The position numbers and the translations under genes are program-made. Shown in pieces: positions 7,439 to 16,458 of a stretch of 64,000 nt of DNA (its first letter is position 1; every line of letters begins with the position of its first letter). Origin of the DNA: Candidatus Nitrospira allomarina. Its GTDB lineage: Bacteria; Nitrospirota; Nitrospiria; Nitrospirales; UBA8639. A model generated the notes under the pieces. The model searched no databases. It saw only the letters and a list, made by a program, of their open reading frames with translations, and had not been told where the DNA came from. The stretch is taken from positions 3,531,001-3,595,000 of the forward strand of contig NZ_CP116967.1 of assembly GCF_032050975.1 (NCBI RefSeq), given 5' to 3'.

Positions 7439-8134
7439 TTACATTTTCATCATCGACAATCGGGAAAGATTGAGAACAATTTCGCCGCTATGTTCGTCTC
7501 CAAAAATAGCGTCCCAAAAGTTTTTCTTTTTCGGCAGAACCGCCTCTTCTGTCTCATAAAGTAAATCCACGTCAAGTGGAGCAAGAGAAAACAGTGGATA
7601 CCGCCGATCATAGATCAGCCCTGCAGGGGGAATTTCATAATTAGTACGGTGATTACTGATGATGACGTGGAGATGCCCATCTCTGACATACATCCCTCCG
7701 GAGGTCACCTCCCGTTTCGTAGCGTTCACCGGATGACTGATGTAAAACGTGACCAGTTCCTGGGGAACAGCTAATCCTAAACCCTCCAGCAATCGTGGCA
7801 CCAATAAATCAATTTCTTCTTTATTGAAAGCCGGCTCAGGATCCGCGAGGCCACGAATCCAGCGAATGGGGCCGGAACGATACTCGCGCACCCGTAATCC
7901 GCTCAGGGCCTCGATCATCTGGCGGCGAGACATGGTAGCGGGATGCTCGTTCAAAGTCTGAGGAACATCAGGATCCACCCATGGGGAGACCTCAAGCCGA
8001 ACAAAAGATGTGGGATTTTCATAGACCAGGTAGGAATAAAATGGGGGAGCAACACATCCCGCGAATAGCCATCCAATAAGCAGGCAACAAAACCAGACGC
8101 CGCGCCACGTCTTAGGCATTCGCTTCAGAGACAC
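7439..8134 (-). CDS. Hypothetical lipoprotein (231 aa)
   Basis: A lipoprotein signal is visible: a basic start, a hydrophobic stretch, and lipobox LFAGC at about residues 23-27, followed by VAPPFYSYLVYENP. The rest is soluble and not recognised; it contains a regular alpha/beta pattern and the segment HLHVIISNHRTNYEIPP. The ATG at 8134 overlaps the end of the cyclophilin gene by 23 bases; an internal ATG at 8119 would reduce this to 8. It is transcribed with the cyclophilin gene. The absence of an Asp after the lipobox Cys suggests sorting to the outer membrane. Confidence 0.7.
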   Translation of the reverse strand: MSLKRMPKTWRGVWFCCLLIGWLFAGCVAPPFYSYLVYENPTSFVRLEVSPWVDPDVPQTLNEHPATMSRRQMIEALSGLRVREYRSGPIRWIRGLADPEPAFNKEEIDLLVPRLLEGLGLAVPQELVTFYISHPVNATKREVTSGGMYVRDGHLHVIISNHRTNYEIPPAGLIYDRRYPLFSLAPLDVDLLYETEEAVLPKKKNFWDAIFGDEHSGEIVLNLSRLSMMKM

Positions 8135-8636
8135 TCATGGTCATTTCAATTCGTTCAAGAGGATTATCGTTAGCATCCCGCTTGGCACTGACGATTCGAT
8201 CGACTGTCTCCATACCACTCACCACCTCACCAAACACCGTATATTGACCATCCAAAAAACTGGAATCCGCCACACAAATAAAAAACTGGGAGCCCGCGCT
8301 ATTGGGATCTTGTGATCTCGCCATCGATAGCGTTCCGCGTTTATGAGGCTTTGAGCTAAATTCCGCATTGACGCGATGGCCTGGACCACCCATTCCATGG
8401 CGTGACCGATCGTGATCCTTACTATTGGGATCTCCTCCCTGAATCATAAAGTTGGGAATCACCCGATGAAATGTCGTGCCGTCATAAAACTTCTCCTTGG
8501 CTAATTTCAACATATTCTGTACATGGTTAGGCGCGACATCCGGAAAAAGCTTTAAGTGGATATCCCCCCAGGGCTCGCCGTTCACCTGGGTGTGAATAGT
8601 GATTGTCTGACCTTCATGAGTTGCGTCGCTCATCAT
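8112..8636 (-). CDS. ppiB: Peptidyl-prolyl cis-trans isomerase, cyclophilin type
   Basis: Catalyses proline isomerisation during protein folding. The 174 residues comprise one cyclophilin domain with the usual catalytic-face motifs: FHRVIPNFMIQGGDP around 55-69 (catalytic Arg in FHRV), GTLSMARSQDPNSAGSQFFI around 100-119, and LDGQYTVFGEV near 129-139. No signal peptide is visible, so it is cytoplasmic. It lies 24 bases downstream of the BNR-repeat gene and overlaps the following lipoprotein gene. Confidence 0.93.
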   Translation of the reverse strand: MMSDATHEGQTITIHTQVNGEPWGDIHLKLFPDVAPNHVQNMLKLAKEKFYDGTTFHRVIPNFMIQGGDPNSKDHDRSRHGMGGPGHRVNAEFSSKPHKRGTLSMARSQDPNSAGSQFFICVADSSFLDGQYTVFGEVVSGMETVDRIVSAKRDANDNPLERIEMTMSVSEANA

Positions 8637-8659
8637 CCCGTCCTTTCCGTTGCACCGAT

Positions 8660-9802
8660 TTATTCATAAGGGCCTTTGGGAACCAACTGGATACCCAATC
8701 CCTGGCTAATATTCGTCCAATGCGCACCCCCGTCTTGACTCCGAAATGCTCCGCTACTGGTTCCGGCATATAACTCCCCGGCATTCGATATCGTGAGACT
8801 TTGAATAGCCAGATTGGTCAACCCGGTATTCATGTCCATCCATTTTTGCTGATCATTTTTCCAACGAAAAATTCCATTTCCGGTTGCCACAATGACATCT
8901 TTCTGATCAGGGACAATACTTCTGATTGAATCGTTGGGAAGATTCCGACTGAGGGAGGACCAGGAATGGCCGCGATCCGTACTCGTGAAAATCCCCCCAT
9001 CCTGTGTCCCTAAAAAAATGTGTTGCGCCTCATTGACGGCAATGACCCGAAGATAGCGATGCGGCAAACGCTCCCGTGGATCGACAAATATGGACTGGGA
9101 GTCCACCCATGTAGAAGGAGAAGATTGTTGAGTCTCCAGATGAAAGAGGCCTTTACCTGAAGTCGCCGCTAACAGCTTGCCATCATCCATGATGGCAAGG
9201 CCCGGAACCAGAATCCGATCCAGTCCGGCTCCGACTGTAACCCACTGTTTCTCGGCTTCAACCCACCGATACACCCCGGTTCCTGTTCCCGCATACACGA
9301 CATCCTGGTGAACCAAAAATGATTTGACTTCCGACTCATGTAATCCGGTTCCAATAGACTCCCACGTCGTCCCCTTGAGTTCAAGCCGATATATTCCACC
9401 ACGCATTGTCCCGGCATAGATATGCTTCCCAGGAATCACGGCCAAACACAACAAGAAAGGATCAGTCAAGCCTCGATTCAACGGTTCCCAGGATTTCCCC
9501 TTATCCTGGCTCCGAAATAGCCCCATTCCAAATGATCCTGCATAGACGACTCCGTCCGGGGTCACCACGAGGGTTTGAATACTGGGGGAAAATCCTTTTT
9601 GGGTGTTTTGGGAATCATCCGGATGAAGAGACGGAATATTCGAGACGGAAAACAGCGGAGATGTTAGAGAATGACTTTCTCCAATTCCAGAAAACCCCAT
9701 AAGCCAGAACGAAGCCACTGTGCCCACAAGACAGTTCCATAAAGGTCTTGGCATTCGGGTCGATTGGTGAACGGGGCTAATCCGTTTAACCTTTTGCTGC
9801 AT
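8660..9802 (-). CDS. Secreted BNR/YCF48-type beta-propeller protein (380 aa)
   Basis: The chosen start is ATG 9802, with GAGAGG 9 bases upstream and a 17-base overlap with tatC; a longer frame from 9898 would run deep inside tatC. A signal-like hydrophobic stretch (LWNCLVGTVASFWLMGFSGIG) follows at about residues 19-40. The mature part has at least six repeats of the Asp-box/photosystem-assembly type: GTxxGGIYR, S.DKGKSWEPLNRGL, TDRGHSWSSLSRNLP, SQDGGAHWTNISQGL. Such propellers are usually periplasmic or surface scaffolds; no enzyme site is evident. It resembles the lipoprotein at 58323 in repeat type. It sits in an apparent tatC-propeller-ppiB operon. Confidence 0.8.
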   Translation of the reverse strand: MQQKVKRISPVHQSTRMPRPLWNCLVGTVASFWLMGFSGIGESHSLTSPLFSVSNIPSLHPDDSQNTQKGFSPSIQTLVVTPDGVVYAGSFGMGLFRSQDKGKSWEPLNRGLTDPFLLCLAVIPGKHIYAGTMRGGIYRLELKGTTWESIGTGLHESEVKSFLVHQDVVYAGTGTGVYRWVEAEKQWVTVGAGLDRILVPGLAIMDDGKLLAATSGKGLFHLETQQSSPSTWVDSQSIFVDPRERLPHRYLRVIAVNEAQHIFLGTQDGGIFTSTDRGHSWSSLSRNLPNDSIRSIVPDQKDVIVATGNGIFRWKNDQQKWMDMNTGLTNLAIQSLTISNAGELYAGTSSGAFRSQDGGAHWTNISQGLGIQLVPKGPYE

Positions 9803-10586
9803 GGTCGGGTGCCTCTCCCTCCTCAGTCGCTTCACACTTCTCCCCCGCCGGCAGAGGAGCACGCCCAAAGACCTTTGCCCCCCAAATGCCGATTTCATAT
9901 AAAATGATCAACGGGACAGCCATTAATAGCATGGTGAACATTGTCGCATCAGGGGTGATCACCGCAGAAAGAATCAACGCCACCAGAGCCGCATGCTTTC
10001 GGAACCTAATGAGGACAGATGATTGAATGACACCCACGCGGGCCAAAAGAGAAAGCACCAGTGGAATTTCAAACGCAAAGCCGAACGCCAGAAGAAATTT
10101 GACGTTAAAATCGACATAGGTGCCGACAGCTAATTCTGGAGTAATGGCTCGATCCATGCCAAACGTGACAAAAAAATTGATGACCAACGGTAGGATTACC
10201 ATATTGCAAAAGCCCAACCCCAGAAGGAAAAACCCCAACCCGAGGAAGAAAAGCGGCACGGCCCATCGTTGCTCTTTCTGAAGCAACGCCGGCTCAATAA
10301 ATTTCCAAAATTGGTACAGAATGATAGGGACACTGGCAATCACCGCCGCCATAAAAGAAATTTTTATGGAGGCAAATAATGCCTCTGCCGGAGCGTAAAA
10401 AATCAGATCATCTTCAAAGGGCCGTTTGAACCAATCGATGAGAATAGAGGAGTAGGAAAATGCTATAACAAAAAACACCATGATCGTGGCTCCCACGATC
10501 AGTAACCGGCGTTTTATATCACGAATGTGGCGCTGAAGGGGATGCACCACCGCATTCATGGCCATGGTAGGGGAAAAAGCAGCCAT
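9786..10586 (-). CDS. tatC: Sec-independent protein translocase subunit TatC
   Basis: Multispanning receptor of the twin-arginine translocase, which exports folded, often cofactor-bearing proteins. The 266 residues include about six membrane segments, starting with LLIVGATIMVFFVIAF, the N-terminal HIRDIKRRLL typical of TatC, and the conserved periplasmic loop with FWKFIEPALLQKE. Starts at residue 1, 8 or 10 are possible. The cytoplasmic tail is charged (EKCEATEEGEAPDHAAK). No tatA or tatB lies in the window. A likely substrate is the molybdopterin oxidoreductase at 37858, which carries a twin-arginine motif. Confidence 0.93.
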   Translation of the reverse strand: MAAFSPTMAMNAVVHPLQRHIRDIKRRLLIVGATIMVFFVIAFSYSSILIDWFKRPFEDDLIFYAPAEALFASIKISFMAAVIASVPIILYQFWKFIEPALLQKEQRWAVPLFFLGLGFFLLGLGFCNMVILPLVINFFVTFGMDRAITPELAVGTYVDFNVKFLLAFGFAFEIPLVLSLLARVGVIQSSVLIRFRKHAALVALILSAVITPDATMFTMLLMAVPLIILYEIGIWGAKVFGRAPLPAGEKCEATEEGEAPDHAAKG

Positions 10587-10624
10587 TAGAAAGTGGGACT
10601 TAAAGTGCGAAGCAGCCGTTCGGA

Positions 10625-10870
10625 TTATCCAGGTGTTTTGGCATTATCACATGAGGCACGATGTTCACGAATCAGAGCGGCCATTCGATCTTTTTTGCCA
10701 AGCTTTTCCTTCTGTAAATGTTTTTTAAGAATCTCTTCCTGAGGAGTCAACACATGGTGTTTCAATAACTGCTGAAGCTCCAGATCCAACCGGTGATGGG
10801 ATTCCTCCAACTCCTGATATTCCACATTGGATGCCCGCAAATTTTCGGCGATTTGTTCGTCCGTCACCAT
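10625..10870 (-). CDS. DUF465 (YdcH-like) coiled-coil protein, 81 aa
   Basis: A short, highly charged helical protein of the DUF465 family, with EEILKKHLQKEKLGKKDRMA matching the family pattern near the C-terminus. The start ATG 10870 has a strong AGGAGGG site. No biochemical function is established for the family. It lies between rimI and tatC on the same strand. Confidence 0.8.
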   Translation of the reverse strand: MVTDEQIAENLRASNVEYQELEESHHRLDLELQQLLKHHVLTPQEEILKKHLQKEKLGKKDRMAALIREHRASCDNAKTPG

Positions 10871-10916
10871 CGGTGCCCTCCTGTGTTAGTAGTGAATGTT
10901 GAACTGGTGACCGTAC

Positions 10917-11471
10917 TTATTTACATTCGGCCGGGATTCCCAGGAGATCATTTTTATCAGATTTGGGCTTGAACAGAGGCTCCAGAATCATAAGGATAGC
11001 ATCCTCATTTGGATTCGTATAGTAGGAACTTCTTCTGCCATATTCCTTAAATCCAAAGCTCTCATAGAGACGTTTCGCCACCTGATTGGAGTTCCGAACC
11101 TCTAACATCCCCCGACAACATCCCTGAGCACTCCCGATGCATAAAGCTTGTAAAATTAACTGCTTAGCCAATCCCTGTCCACGGAAAAGAGGGTGAACCG
11201 CCAGATTTAAAAAGCGGGTTTCTTCAAAAATCACCCACACGCAGCAATAGGCCAAAAAGGGAATTTCCTGATGTTCCTTTGGACCTGGAATGACAAGAAT
11301 GCGGCTAAAGGCATTCCCTTGCAATTCGGCTTCAAAACTTTTTTTCGACCAGGGGACAGAAAAGCAGGACTCTTCCAGACTCACCAATGCGTCCAAATCA
11401 GCCAATGTGGCCAATCGAATACCCTCATTGAGTGATAGTTCACTTTCCACGACGGGGTCATTTGTGTCCAT
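10917..11471 (-). CDS. rimI: Ribosomal protein S18-alanine N-acetyltransferase (GNAT)
   Basis: A GNAT acetyltransferase (184 aa) with the acetyl-CoA loop PLFRGQGLAKQLI at about 94-106 and the family's LEVRNSNQVAKRLYESFGF near 123-141. The aromatic ending RRSSYYTNPNEDAILMILE is typical of RimI. GAGGAG precedes ATG 11471. Its place directly after tsaB is the usual tsaB-rimI arrangement, which supports the name. Confidence 0.9.
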   Translation of the reverse strand: MDTNDPVVESELSLNEGIRLATLADLDALVSLEESCFSVPWSKKSFEAELQGNAFSRILVIPGPKEHQEIPFLAYCCVWVIFEETRFLNLAVHPLFRGQGLAKQLILQALCIGSAQGCCRGMLEVRNSNQVAKRLYESFGFKEYGRRSSYYTNPNEDAILMILEPLFKPKSDKNDLLGIPAECK

Positions 11472-11515
11472 GCTTCTACTCCTCTGATCTTACAGAAACA
11501 GGTACCCAACAACTC

Positions 11516-12211
11516 TCACCCGATGGGATCCAAGCTTTTCGTTTTCGATATTTCTGCATACGATGGCTGAATATAATGTGGGGTGCAGCCTAAAGGAAGG
11601 AGAGCCCCTCGTGCCAGCAGGACCCGTCCTGCCATGCCAATTCCTTTGGCTGATGGCCATTGCTCATCAGGAGAAGCTTCGACAAGAGAGAATTCTTTTG
11701 ACAGGAGAGTCGTCCGGTTCTGCATCCACCCATCTCCGAGCACAACGGTCGGCTCGGTCAGACCGCTACAGACCTCAATGATGTCCCCAATTTGTGCCTC
11801 TTTCACGCACACCATCTGGTGATTCTCCCATCGGAATAGTGCCCAATACACAATCCCCTGCCGAATACCAATAGTGCTGAGCAGAGGGAGCTCGGTAACA
11901 GGATGATTCCAGGCAAGCCCTTCGAGTGTGGAAACCCCAACCAAAGGAATCTGTAAAGCCAGCCGGAAGGCCGTCATCGTCGCCAATCCCACCCGTAATC
12001 CGGTGAAGGTCCCCGGTCCTATGGACACTACCAAGCCTTCAAGATTTGATAACTGCAAAGAGACCGAGGATAACAGTTGATCGATGATTGGGATGAGTTG
12101 CGGGGTCAAAGGCTGCCCCGACTCACAGGCCAGACTGGCCAACAGCTGTTGGTCCCGAAATACGGCCACACTTTGATGGGAGGTGGCAGATTCTAGAGCT
12201 AAAAACAACAT
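11516..12211 (-). CDS. tsaB: tRNA threonylcarbamoyladenosine biosynthesis protein TsaB
   Basis: An ASKHA-fold partner of TsaD, needed to install t6A at position 37 of ANN-decoding tRNAs. The 231 residues open MLFLALESATSHQSVAV and include SIGPGTFTGLRVGLATM around 65-80, the signature of this family. It is 45 bases upstream of rimI on the same strand. TsaD and TsaE are not in the window. Confidence 0.92.
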   Translation of the reverse strand: MLFLALESATSHQSVAVFRDQQLLASLACESGQPLTPQLIPIIDQLLSSVSLQLSNLEGLVVSIGPGTFTGLRVGLATMTAFRLALQIPLVGVSTLEGLAWNHPVTELPLLSTIGIRQGIVYWALFRWENHQMVCVKEAQIGDIIEVCSGLTEPTVVLGDGWMQNRTTLLSKEFSLVEASPDEQWPSAKGIGMAGRVLLARGALLPLGCTPHYIQPSYAEISKTKSLDPIG

Positions 12212-12262
12212 AGTGATGGATCCTGACTTACCAATTAGTGGTCGCTTGACACAAAAGGATAA

Positions 12263-13048
12263 CTACGAGGCCGCATTGACGATAAACTCCTGGAAGTGCA
12301 GGGTAATGGATCCTCCGCTGGGTCGATAGTCTGTCGCCCGAACCAGAAACGGCAATCGAACCGGAGCGCTTACTTCGCCCGTGGTGACTTTCACCTCTCG
12401 ATAATCTTCACATTCTACAAACACCACAATGTCATCGAACGAGCGTCGGTATTCAATCGACGTCAGATCCAAGGTCTGGGCATCCACCCAGGTCCGTACG
12501 GTGAAATCATCCTGAGATGAGGTAGATGAGGATGAGTTGGCAGCCAGATCAATGCGATAGTGTTCGTTATTTTTCCATACGCGAGCCTCCTCACCGACTA
12601 CCCCCGAGACTTTACCCAACATGGCATCCAAAGCACGAAGGCTCAGCATCACAGTCTGATCCCAGGGTGAACGCTCCTGCGGTTCATCTACTCTTCCGGT
12701 GACCACCTTGTCTTCACCGGATAAATACAGTTCATATTCGTTGCCCCTGCGATGAAAATTCATCACGGGAACACCCATACGGATAAAGGTTTTCAGATCC
12801 AAGATATCGGGATGCGCATACGAAACTGTGCCAAGAACGTTTTGGGAAAGCGGCACTCCAGAACCAGAGATGGACGCCTGGAATAGACCTCGAAGGGTGC
12901 GAATCGTCAATTCTTTTTGACGTAAGGCTTGGAATACCTCCTGTCGGTCCGCCTCGTCCTCAAGCAGTTGTAATGATCCTTGAAACATTCCGCCGCATCC
13001 GACAAGGAACATCAGGGGCAACAAGAACCAGCGACTGACAGCATTCAT
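12263..13048 (-). CDS. Hypothetical outer-membrane-type lipoprotein (261 aa)
   Basis: A lipobox LVGC at about residues 15-18 follows a hydrophobic start (MNAVSRWFLLPLMFLVGCGG). The soluble part looks like the LolA/LolB or DUF4292 type of beta-sheet lipoproteins: GVPVMNFHRRGNEYELYLSG, a variable middle with a serine run (SSSSTSS), and a terminal strand SGGSITLHFQEFIVN. It could take part in lipid or lipoprotein handling at the outer membrane, but that is a fold-level guess. It sits between tsaB and radA. Confidence 0.65.
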   Translation of the reverse strand: MNAVSRWFLLPLMFLVGCGGMFQGSLQLLEDEADRQEVFQALRQKELTIRTLRGLFQASISGSGVPLSQNVLGTVSYAHPDILDLKTFIRMGVPVMNFHRRGNEYELYLSGEDKVVTGRVDEPQERSPWDQTVMLSLRALDAMLGKVSGVVGEEARVWKNNEHYRIDLAANSSSSTSSQDDFTVRTWVDAQTLDLTSIEYRRSFDDIVVFVECEDYREVKVTTGEVSAPVRLPFLVRATDYRPSGGSITLHFQEFIVNAAS

Positions 13049-13075
13049 TATAAAAAATCCGATTGATCACGCCGT

Positions 13076-14455
13076 TTATGAGGCAGGACTCACAACCGTT
13101 TCCCAAATATCCCCAATGTCACGAATCCCAACGACTTCCATGCCAGCCACAGGTTTCCATTGGTGAAGATTCGGCTCAGGAACCACGCAGCGTTGAAACC
13201 CTAATTTCATTGCCTCACGAATACGTAAGTCCGCATGTTGCACCGGCCGGACCTCTCCGCCCAACCCGACCTCGCCCATCACGACCAATCTGGGGTCCAA
13301 CGCTAACTCCCGAAAGCTGGAAAGCACCGCACATACAATGCCCACGTCAACTGTCGGCTCATCAATCCGAAGGCCACCTACCACGTTCACGTACACATCG
13401 TACCCGGTAAAGTGCAACCCCAATCGTTTTTCTAGAACCGCCAACAGCAAGGACACCCGATTCACTTCCACTCCCTTGGCCATACGTTTCGGCATAGGAT
13501 AGGTGGTCTCCGCGACCAGAGCCTGCAACTCAACCAATAAGGGCCGAGACCCTTCTACGCTCGACACCACAATAGTTCCGGCACCATGTCCAATTCGTCC
13601 CGTTAAAAACAGTTCGGAGGGATTCCCAACTTCGGTCAGCCCCTCATCCTTCATTTCAAAAACCCCGATTTCATTGGTCGGCCCGAAGCGGTTTTTCACG
13701 GCTCGAAGAATTCGATAGCTCTGGCCTTTGTCTCCTTCAAAATACAACACCGTATCGACAATATGTTCCAGAAGCCTTGGCCCGGCAATCACGCCTTCCT
13801 TCGTCACATGCCCTATAATAAAGATGGGGATATGCGTCCGCTTGGCATACCACATCAGGCGGCAGCCAACCTCCTGAACCTGGCTGACACTACCTGGCGC
13901 GGATGTGAGTTCCTGGGTAAAAACCGTTTGAATGGAATCCACAACAATGACACCGGGATTCATCTGCTCAGCCACTTTAAAAATTTCTTCCAGGGAGGTG
14001 GCAGCAGCCACATACAGATTAGGGGATTGAATGCCTATACGATCCGCCCGCATCTTAATTTGCTGAGGTGATTCTTCTCCCGATACATACAACCCGACCT
14101 GTTTGGCCGTTCCGAGGGAGGCCAGGGTTTGGAGCAAGAGAGTCGTTTTACCAATTCCCGGATCGCCTCCAATCAAGATAACCGATCCCGGAACCACTCC
14201 CCCACCAAGCACTCGATTCAATTCTGCAATACCAGCCTGAAGACGAAACTCCTGAGTCTGCACAATAGAGCTGATTGGGACAGCCTCTGGTGTTCCCTCG
14301 GCGACACTTCGCTGTTGAAGGGTTGAAAGGTCTCGATCAACCTCCTCCCGTAAGGAATTCCATTGCGCACACTCCGGACACCGGCCGCTCCAACGGACAC
14401 CTTGATATCCACATTCCTGACACACAAAACGGGTTTTGGGTCGTGCTGCCTTCAC
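13076..14455 (-). CDS. radA: DNA repair protein RadA (Sms)
   Basis: A RecA-like branch-migration helicase that acts in recombinational repair. The 459 residues start at GTG 14455. It has an N-terminal C4 zinc knuckle (CQECGYQGVRWSGRCPEC), Walker A GGDPGIGKTT near residue 97, the RadA-specific KNRFGPTNE motif near 255, and a C-terminal Lon-protease-like domain (from about 285, VVGGLRIDEP, VMGEVGLGGEVRPV). Length and order are those of the family. Confidence 0.95.
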   Translation of the reverse strand: MKAARPKTRFVCQECGYQGVRWSGRCPECAQWNSLREEVDRDLSTLQQRSVAEGTPEAVPISSIVQTQEFRLQAGIAELNRVLGGGVVPGSVILIGGDPGIGKTTLLLQTLASLGTAKQVGLYVSGEESPQQIKMRADRIGIQSPNLYVAAATSLEEIFKVAEQMNPGVIVVDSIQTVFTQELTSAPGSVSQVQEVGCRLMWYAKRTHIPIFIIGHVTKEGVIAGPRLLEHIVDTVLYFEGDKGQSYRILRAVKNRFGPTNEIGVFEMKDEGLTEVGNPSELFLTGRIGHGAGTIVVSSVEGSRPLLVELQALVAETTYPMPKRMAKGVEVNRVSLLLAVLEKRLGLHFTGYDVYVNVVGGLRIDEPTVDVGIVCAVLSSFRELALDPRLVVMGEVGLGGEVRPVQHADLRIREAMKLGFQRCVVPEPNLHQWKPVAGMEVVGIRDIGDIWETVVSPAS

Positions 14456-14567
14456 TAAGACGTCTTCCCCACGATCGGTTTGATTATTAAAAAATCATAT
14501 AGCATTCCCAAATTCCACATCCGATCGTTGGACCGTACGTCGACCGGCTTTTTGCTAACTGTCTCCA

Positions 14568-15443
14568 TCAAAGATGCCGTCGGATACGAGACCAATCATT
14601 GAGGATAATGGCCCGGCGTGGAAACCGACCATTGGTCTGTGGTAGCGGTAAAATCACAGTTTGCAAGCGATTTTGAACGAGTACTTCCGCAAAATCTGCC
14701 GTGCGCCCGATACCACCACTCACTTTTTCCCAACCCTCTGTTTTCAGATCGTGTATGACTTCGGTCAATGCCGTTGGCGTCTTCGGAAGGATTCTAATCA
14801 TTCCTGGAGGGAACTGGTGCTCGCGCAACCAATCCTGAATATGTTCAAGATGCCCTCGCCCGGTCAAGTCCAGATACACAAGGTTGTAATAAAATTGCGC
14901 GAGCTTGCCCAATTCTGCCGCTGCTGCCGGATGGGCATCTCCTAATATGAGGCCCGGATCCTCATAAAGTTCAGCCGGAGGCGGATCCATGACCAGCTCT
15001 CCTTCCACTAACACCGCCAAATCAATTAGCAATATTGGACGACGACGTTCCCAGGATAGGAGGACCCCTTTCCCTTGGATGGCTTCGGTTTTGGAGGGTG
15101 TCACCACCTTCACAATGATTGACAAATTCCCCCGCATACTAGGAGTAAAGTCGACCCGAGCCCACCCGTGCGCGTCGGTATTCGCCTGACCAACCGTCCG
15201 GCCATGCACAATAAATTCCAAGGGCTGGTCCGGCAAACCAATCTCCCCTTCTGCCTCGGGATTGGTTAAACGTGCCTGTAATTGAATAGGCTTCCCGGGA
15301 GATGTTAGCAAATCAGTCACCGACAAATTTGCCGCCTGAGCCAGTGAAGCATTTAGCCCAATCACGGTCACCAATATTCTCAACCCCCAATCCAGCATCA
15401 CCAACCTCACTAACCTCGTCAGAGGACGATCGCCTTGCTTCAT
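14568..15443 (-). CDS. Secreted protein with Ig-like and degenerate HAD/LNS2-like domains (291 aa)
   Basis: GGAG stands 8 bases before ATG 15443. A hydrophobic segment (ILVTVIGLNASLAQAANL) suggests a signal peptide cleaved near residue 38. Residues 40-125 look like an Ig-like domain (EFIVHGRTVGQANTDAHGW). Residues 130-285 follow the outline of an LNS2/lipin-type HAD domain (RPILLIDLAVLV, YNLVYLDLTGRGHLEHI, GGIGRTADFAEVLVQN), but the catalytic DxDxT is not kept (DLAVL instead), so phosphatase activity is doubtful. The assignment rests on pattern only. Confidence 0.5.
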   Translation of the reverse strand: MKQGDRPLTRLVRLVMLDWGLRILVTVIGLNASLAQAANLSVTDLLTSPGKPIQLQARLTNPEAEGEIGLPDQPLEFIVHGRTVGQANTDAHGWARVDFTPSMRGNLSIIVKVVTPSKTEAIQGKGVLLSWERRRPILLIDLAVLVEGELVMDPPPAELYEDPGLILGDAHPAAAAELGKLAQFYYNLVYLDLTGRGHLEHIQDWLREHQFPPGMIRILPKTPTALTEVIHDLKTEGWEKVSGGIGRTADFAEVLVQNRLQTVILPLPQTNGRFPRRAIILNDWSRIRRHL

Positions 15444-15472
15444 TCTACGGTCTCCATGTGGCTGGCAGATGG

Positions 15473-15739
15473 TTAAAATAATCCTCTTCCGCGCTTACCA
15501 AATGCAAACGCATCGAAGCCCGCCAGAATGGCAAATTGCATATAAATTAGCCAACCTGTCGGCCAGAAAAATTTGGAGATAATCAATAAAAGAATCCCAC
15601 AGACCAGGAAAATATTCCCGCGTTTGACACCTAAGTACAGATGACCGATGCCCGGTAAAATGGAGAGGGTGGCGGCTCCAAGAGCATGCATGGTCTTTTC
15701 ACGATCATTCACGAGAGTACCCTTCACAAACCATACCAT
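15473..15739 (-). CDS. Small membrane protein (88 aa)
   Basis: Two to three membrane segments (MHALGAATLSILPGIGHLYL, NIFLVCGILLLIISKFFW, LIYMQFAILAGFDAFAF). The GIGHLYLGVKRG motif recalls small TM2-like or DUF6677-like proteins. GAGGG precedes ATG 15739; an internal ATG at 15691 would give a 72-residue version. Function unknown. Confidence 0.6.
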   Translation of the reverse strand: MVWFVKGTLVNDREKTMHALGAATLSILPGIGHLYLGVKRGNIFLVCGILLLIISKFFWPTGWLIYMQFAILAGFDAFAFGKRGRGLF

Positions 15740-15842
15740 TGGCCCTCAAGAGAGTTCCAGGGATTAGTATCTGCACGATAAAATGGTTGACGGCACACTC
15801 GCAGAAAAGCAAGAAATCTGGATGGGTGCAAAGAGGAGTTCT

Positions 15843-16130
15843 TCAGGTTAAGTTCCGCTTACGTAATTCTTCCTGGTAGGTTTTTTGATAAAGGACATCC
15901 CACTCTTGGGAACCTTCTGGAATCGGCCGTGCATATGATTGTAATCGACTCCGCACTTTTTGAACCAGCTCCTCCTCTGCTTTCATGTGCTCGGCCAGCA
16001 CGCGCTTCACTTCACGAAGAGCATGAGCGGAATCGCCAATCATCTTGGCCTCGGGCATGTCGGTGACACTAGTCAGAATGACATGCGCAAGATGCGTTTG
16101 CTTTTCGTCGCTGAGAATGGGGGTATTCAT
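15843..16130 (-). CDS. DUF507 family protein (copy 2)
   Basis: A helical protein of about 95 residues with the pattern of DUF507, starting MNTPILSDEKQTHLAHVI; TTG 16136 two codons upstream has the better-spaced AGGA and could be the start. It is related to the neighbouring gene at 16177. No function is established for the family, which often occurs as adjacent pairs. Confidence 0.7.
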   Translation of the reverse strand: MNTPILSDEKQTHLAHVILTSVTDMPEAKMIGDSAHALREVKRVLAEHMKAEEELVQKVRSRLQSYARPIPEGSQEWDVLYQKTYQEELRKRNLT

Positions 16131-16176
16131 TTGCAATTCAGTCCTACGGCATTCAAAGTCTATTCTGCCATATACC

Positions 16177-16458
16177 CTATAAAATGACCCCGCGTTCTTT
16201 GATGAGCTTTTGTTTCACCATCGTAAACATTTTCTGATAATCCGCTCGACCTTCTGCAAACTCTCGTTCAAACTGTTTCAACATCTCCCGGACATCCGCA
16301 TTCAAACGATCTTCCACCTGCAACTCGGATAGAATGGCTGCTTCCAATTTCTGAATCACCACATCCGGTTTTCCTTGAATTTGTAATAATCCACTCGACT
16401 GTAATCGTTCAATGACTGAGACGGCCATATGATGTACGCGAACTTTATTGAGTCGCAT
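16177..16458 (-). CDS. DUF507 family protein (copy 1)
   Basis: A 93-residue helical protein, opening MRLNKVRVHHMAVSVIERL and ending KMFTMVKQKLIKERGVIL, matching DUF507. Its start overlaps the stop of the cyclophilin-like gene upstream (ATGA). It is translationally coupled to that gene and followed 46 bases later by a second DUF507 gene. Confidence 0.78.
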   Translation of the reverse strand: MRLNKVRVHHMAVSVIERLQSSGLLQIQGKPDVVIQKLEAAILSELQVEDRLNADVREMLKQFEREFAEGRADYQKMFTMVKQKLIKERGVIL

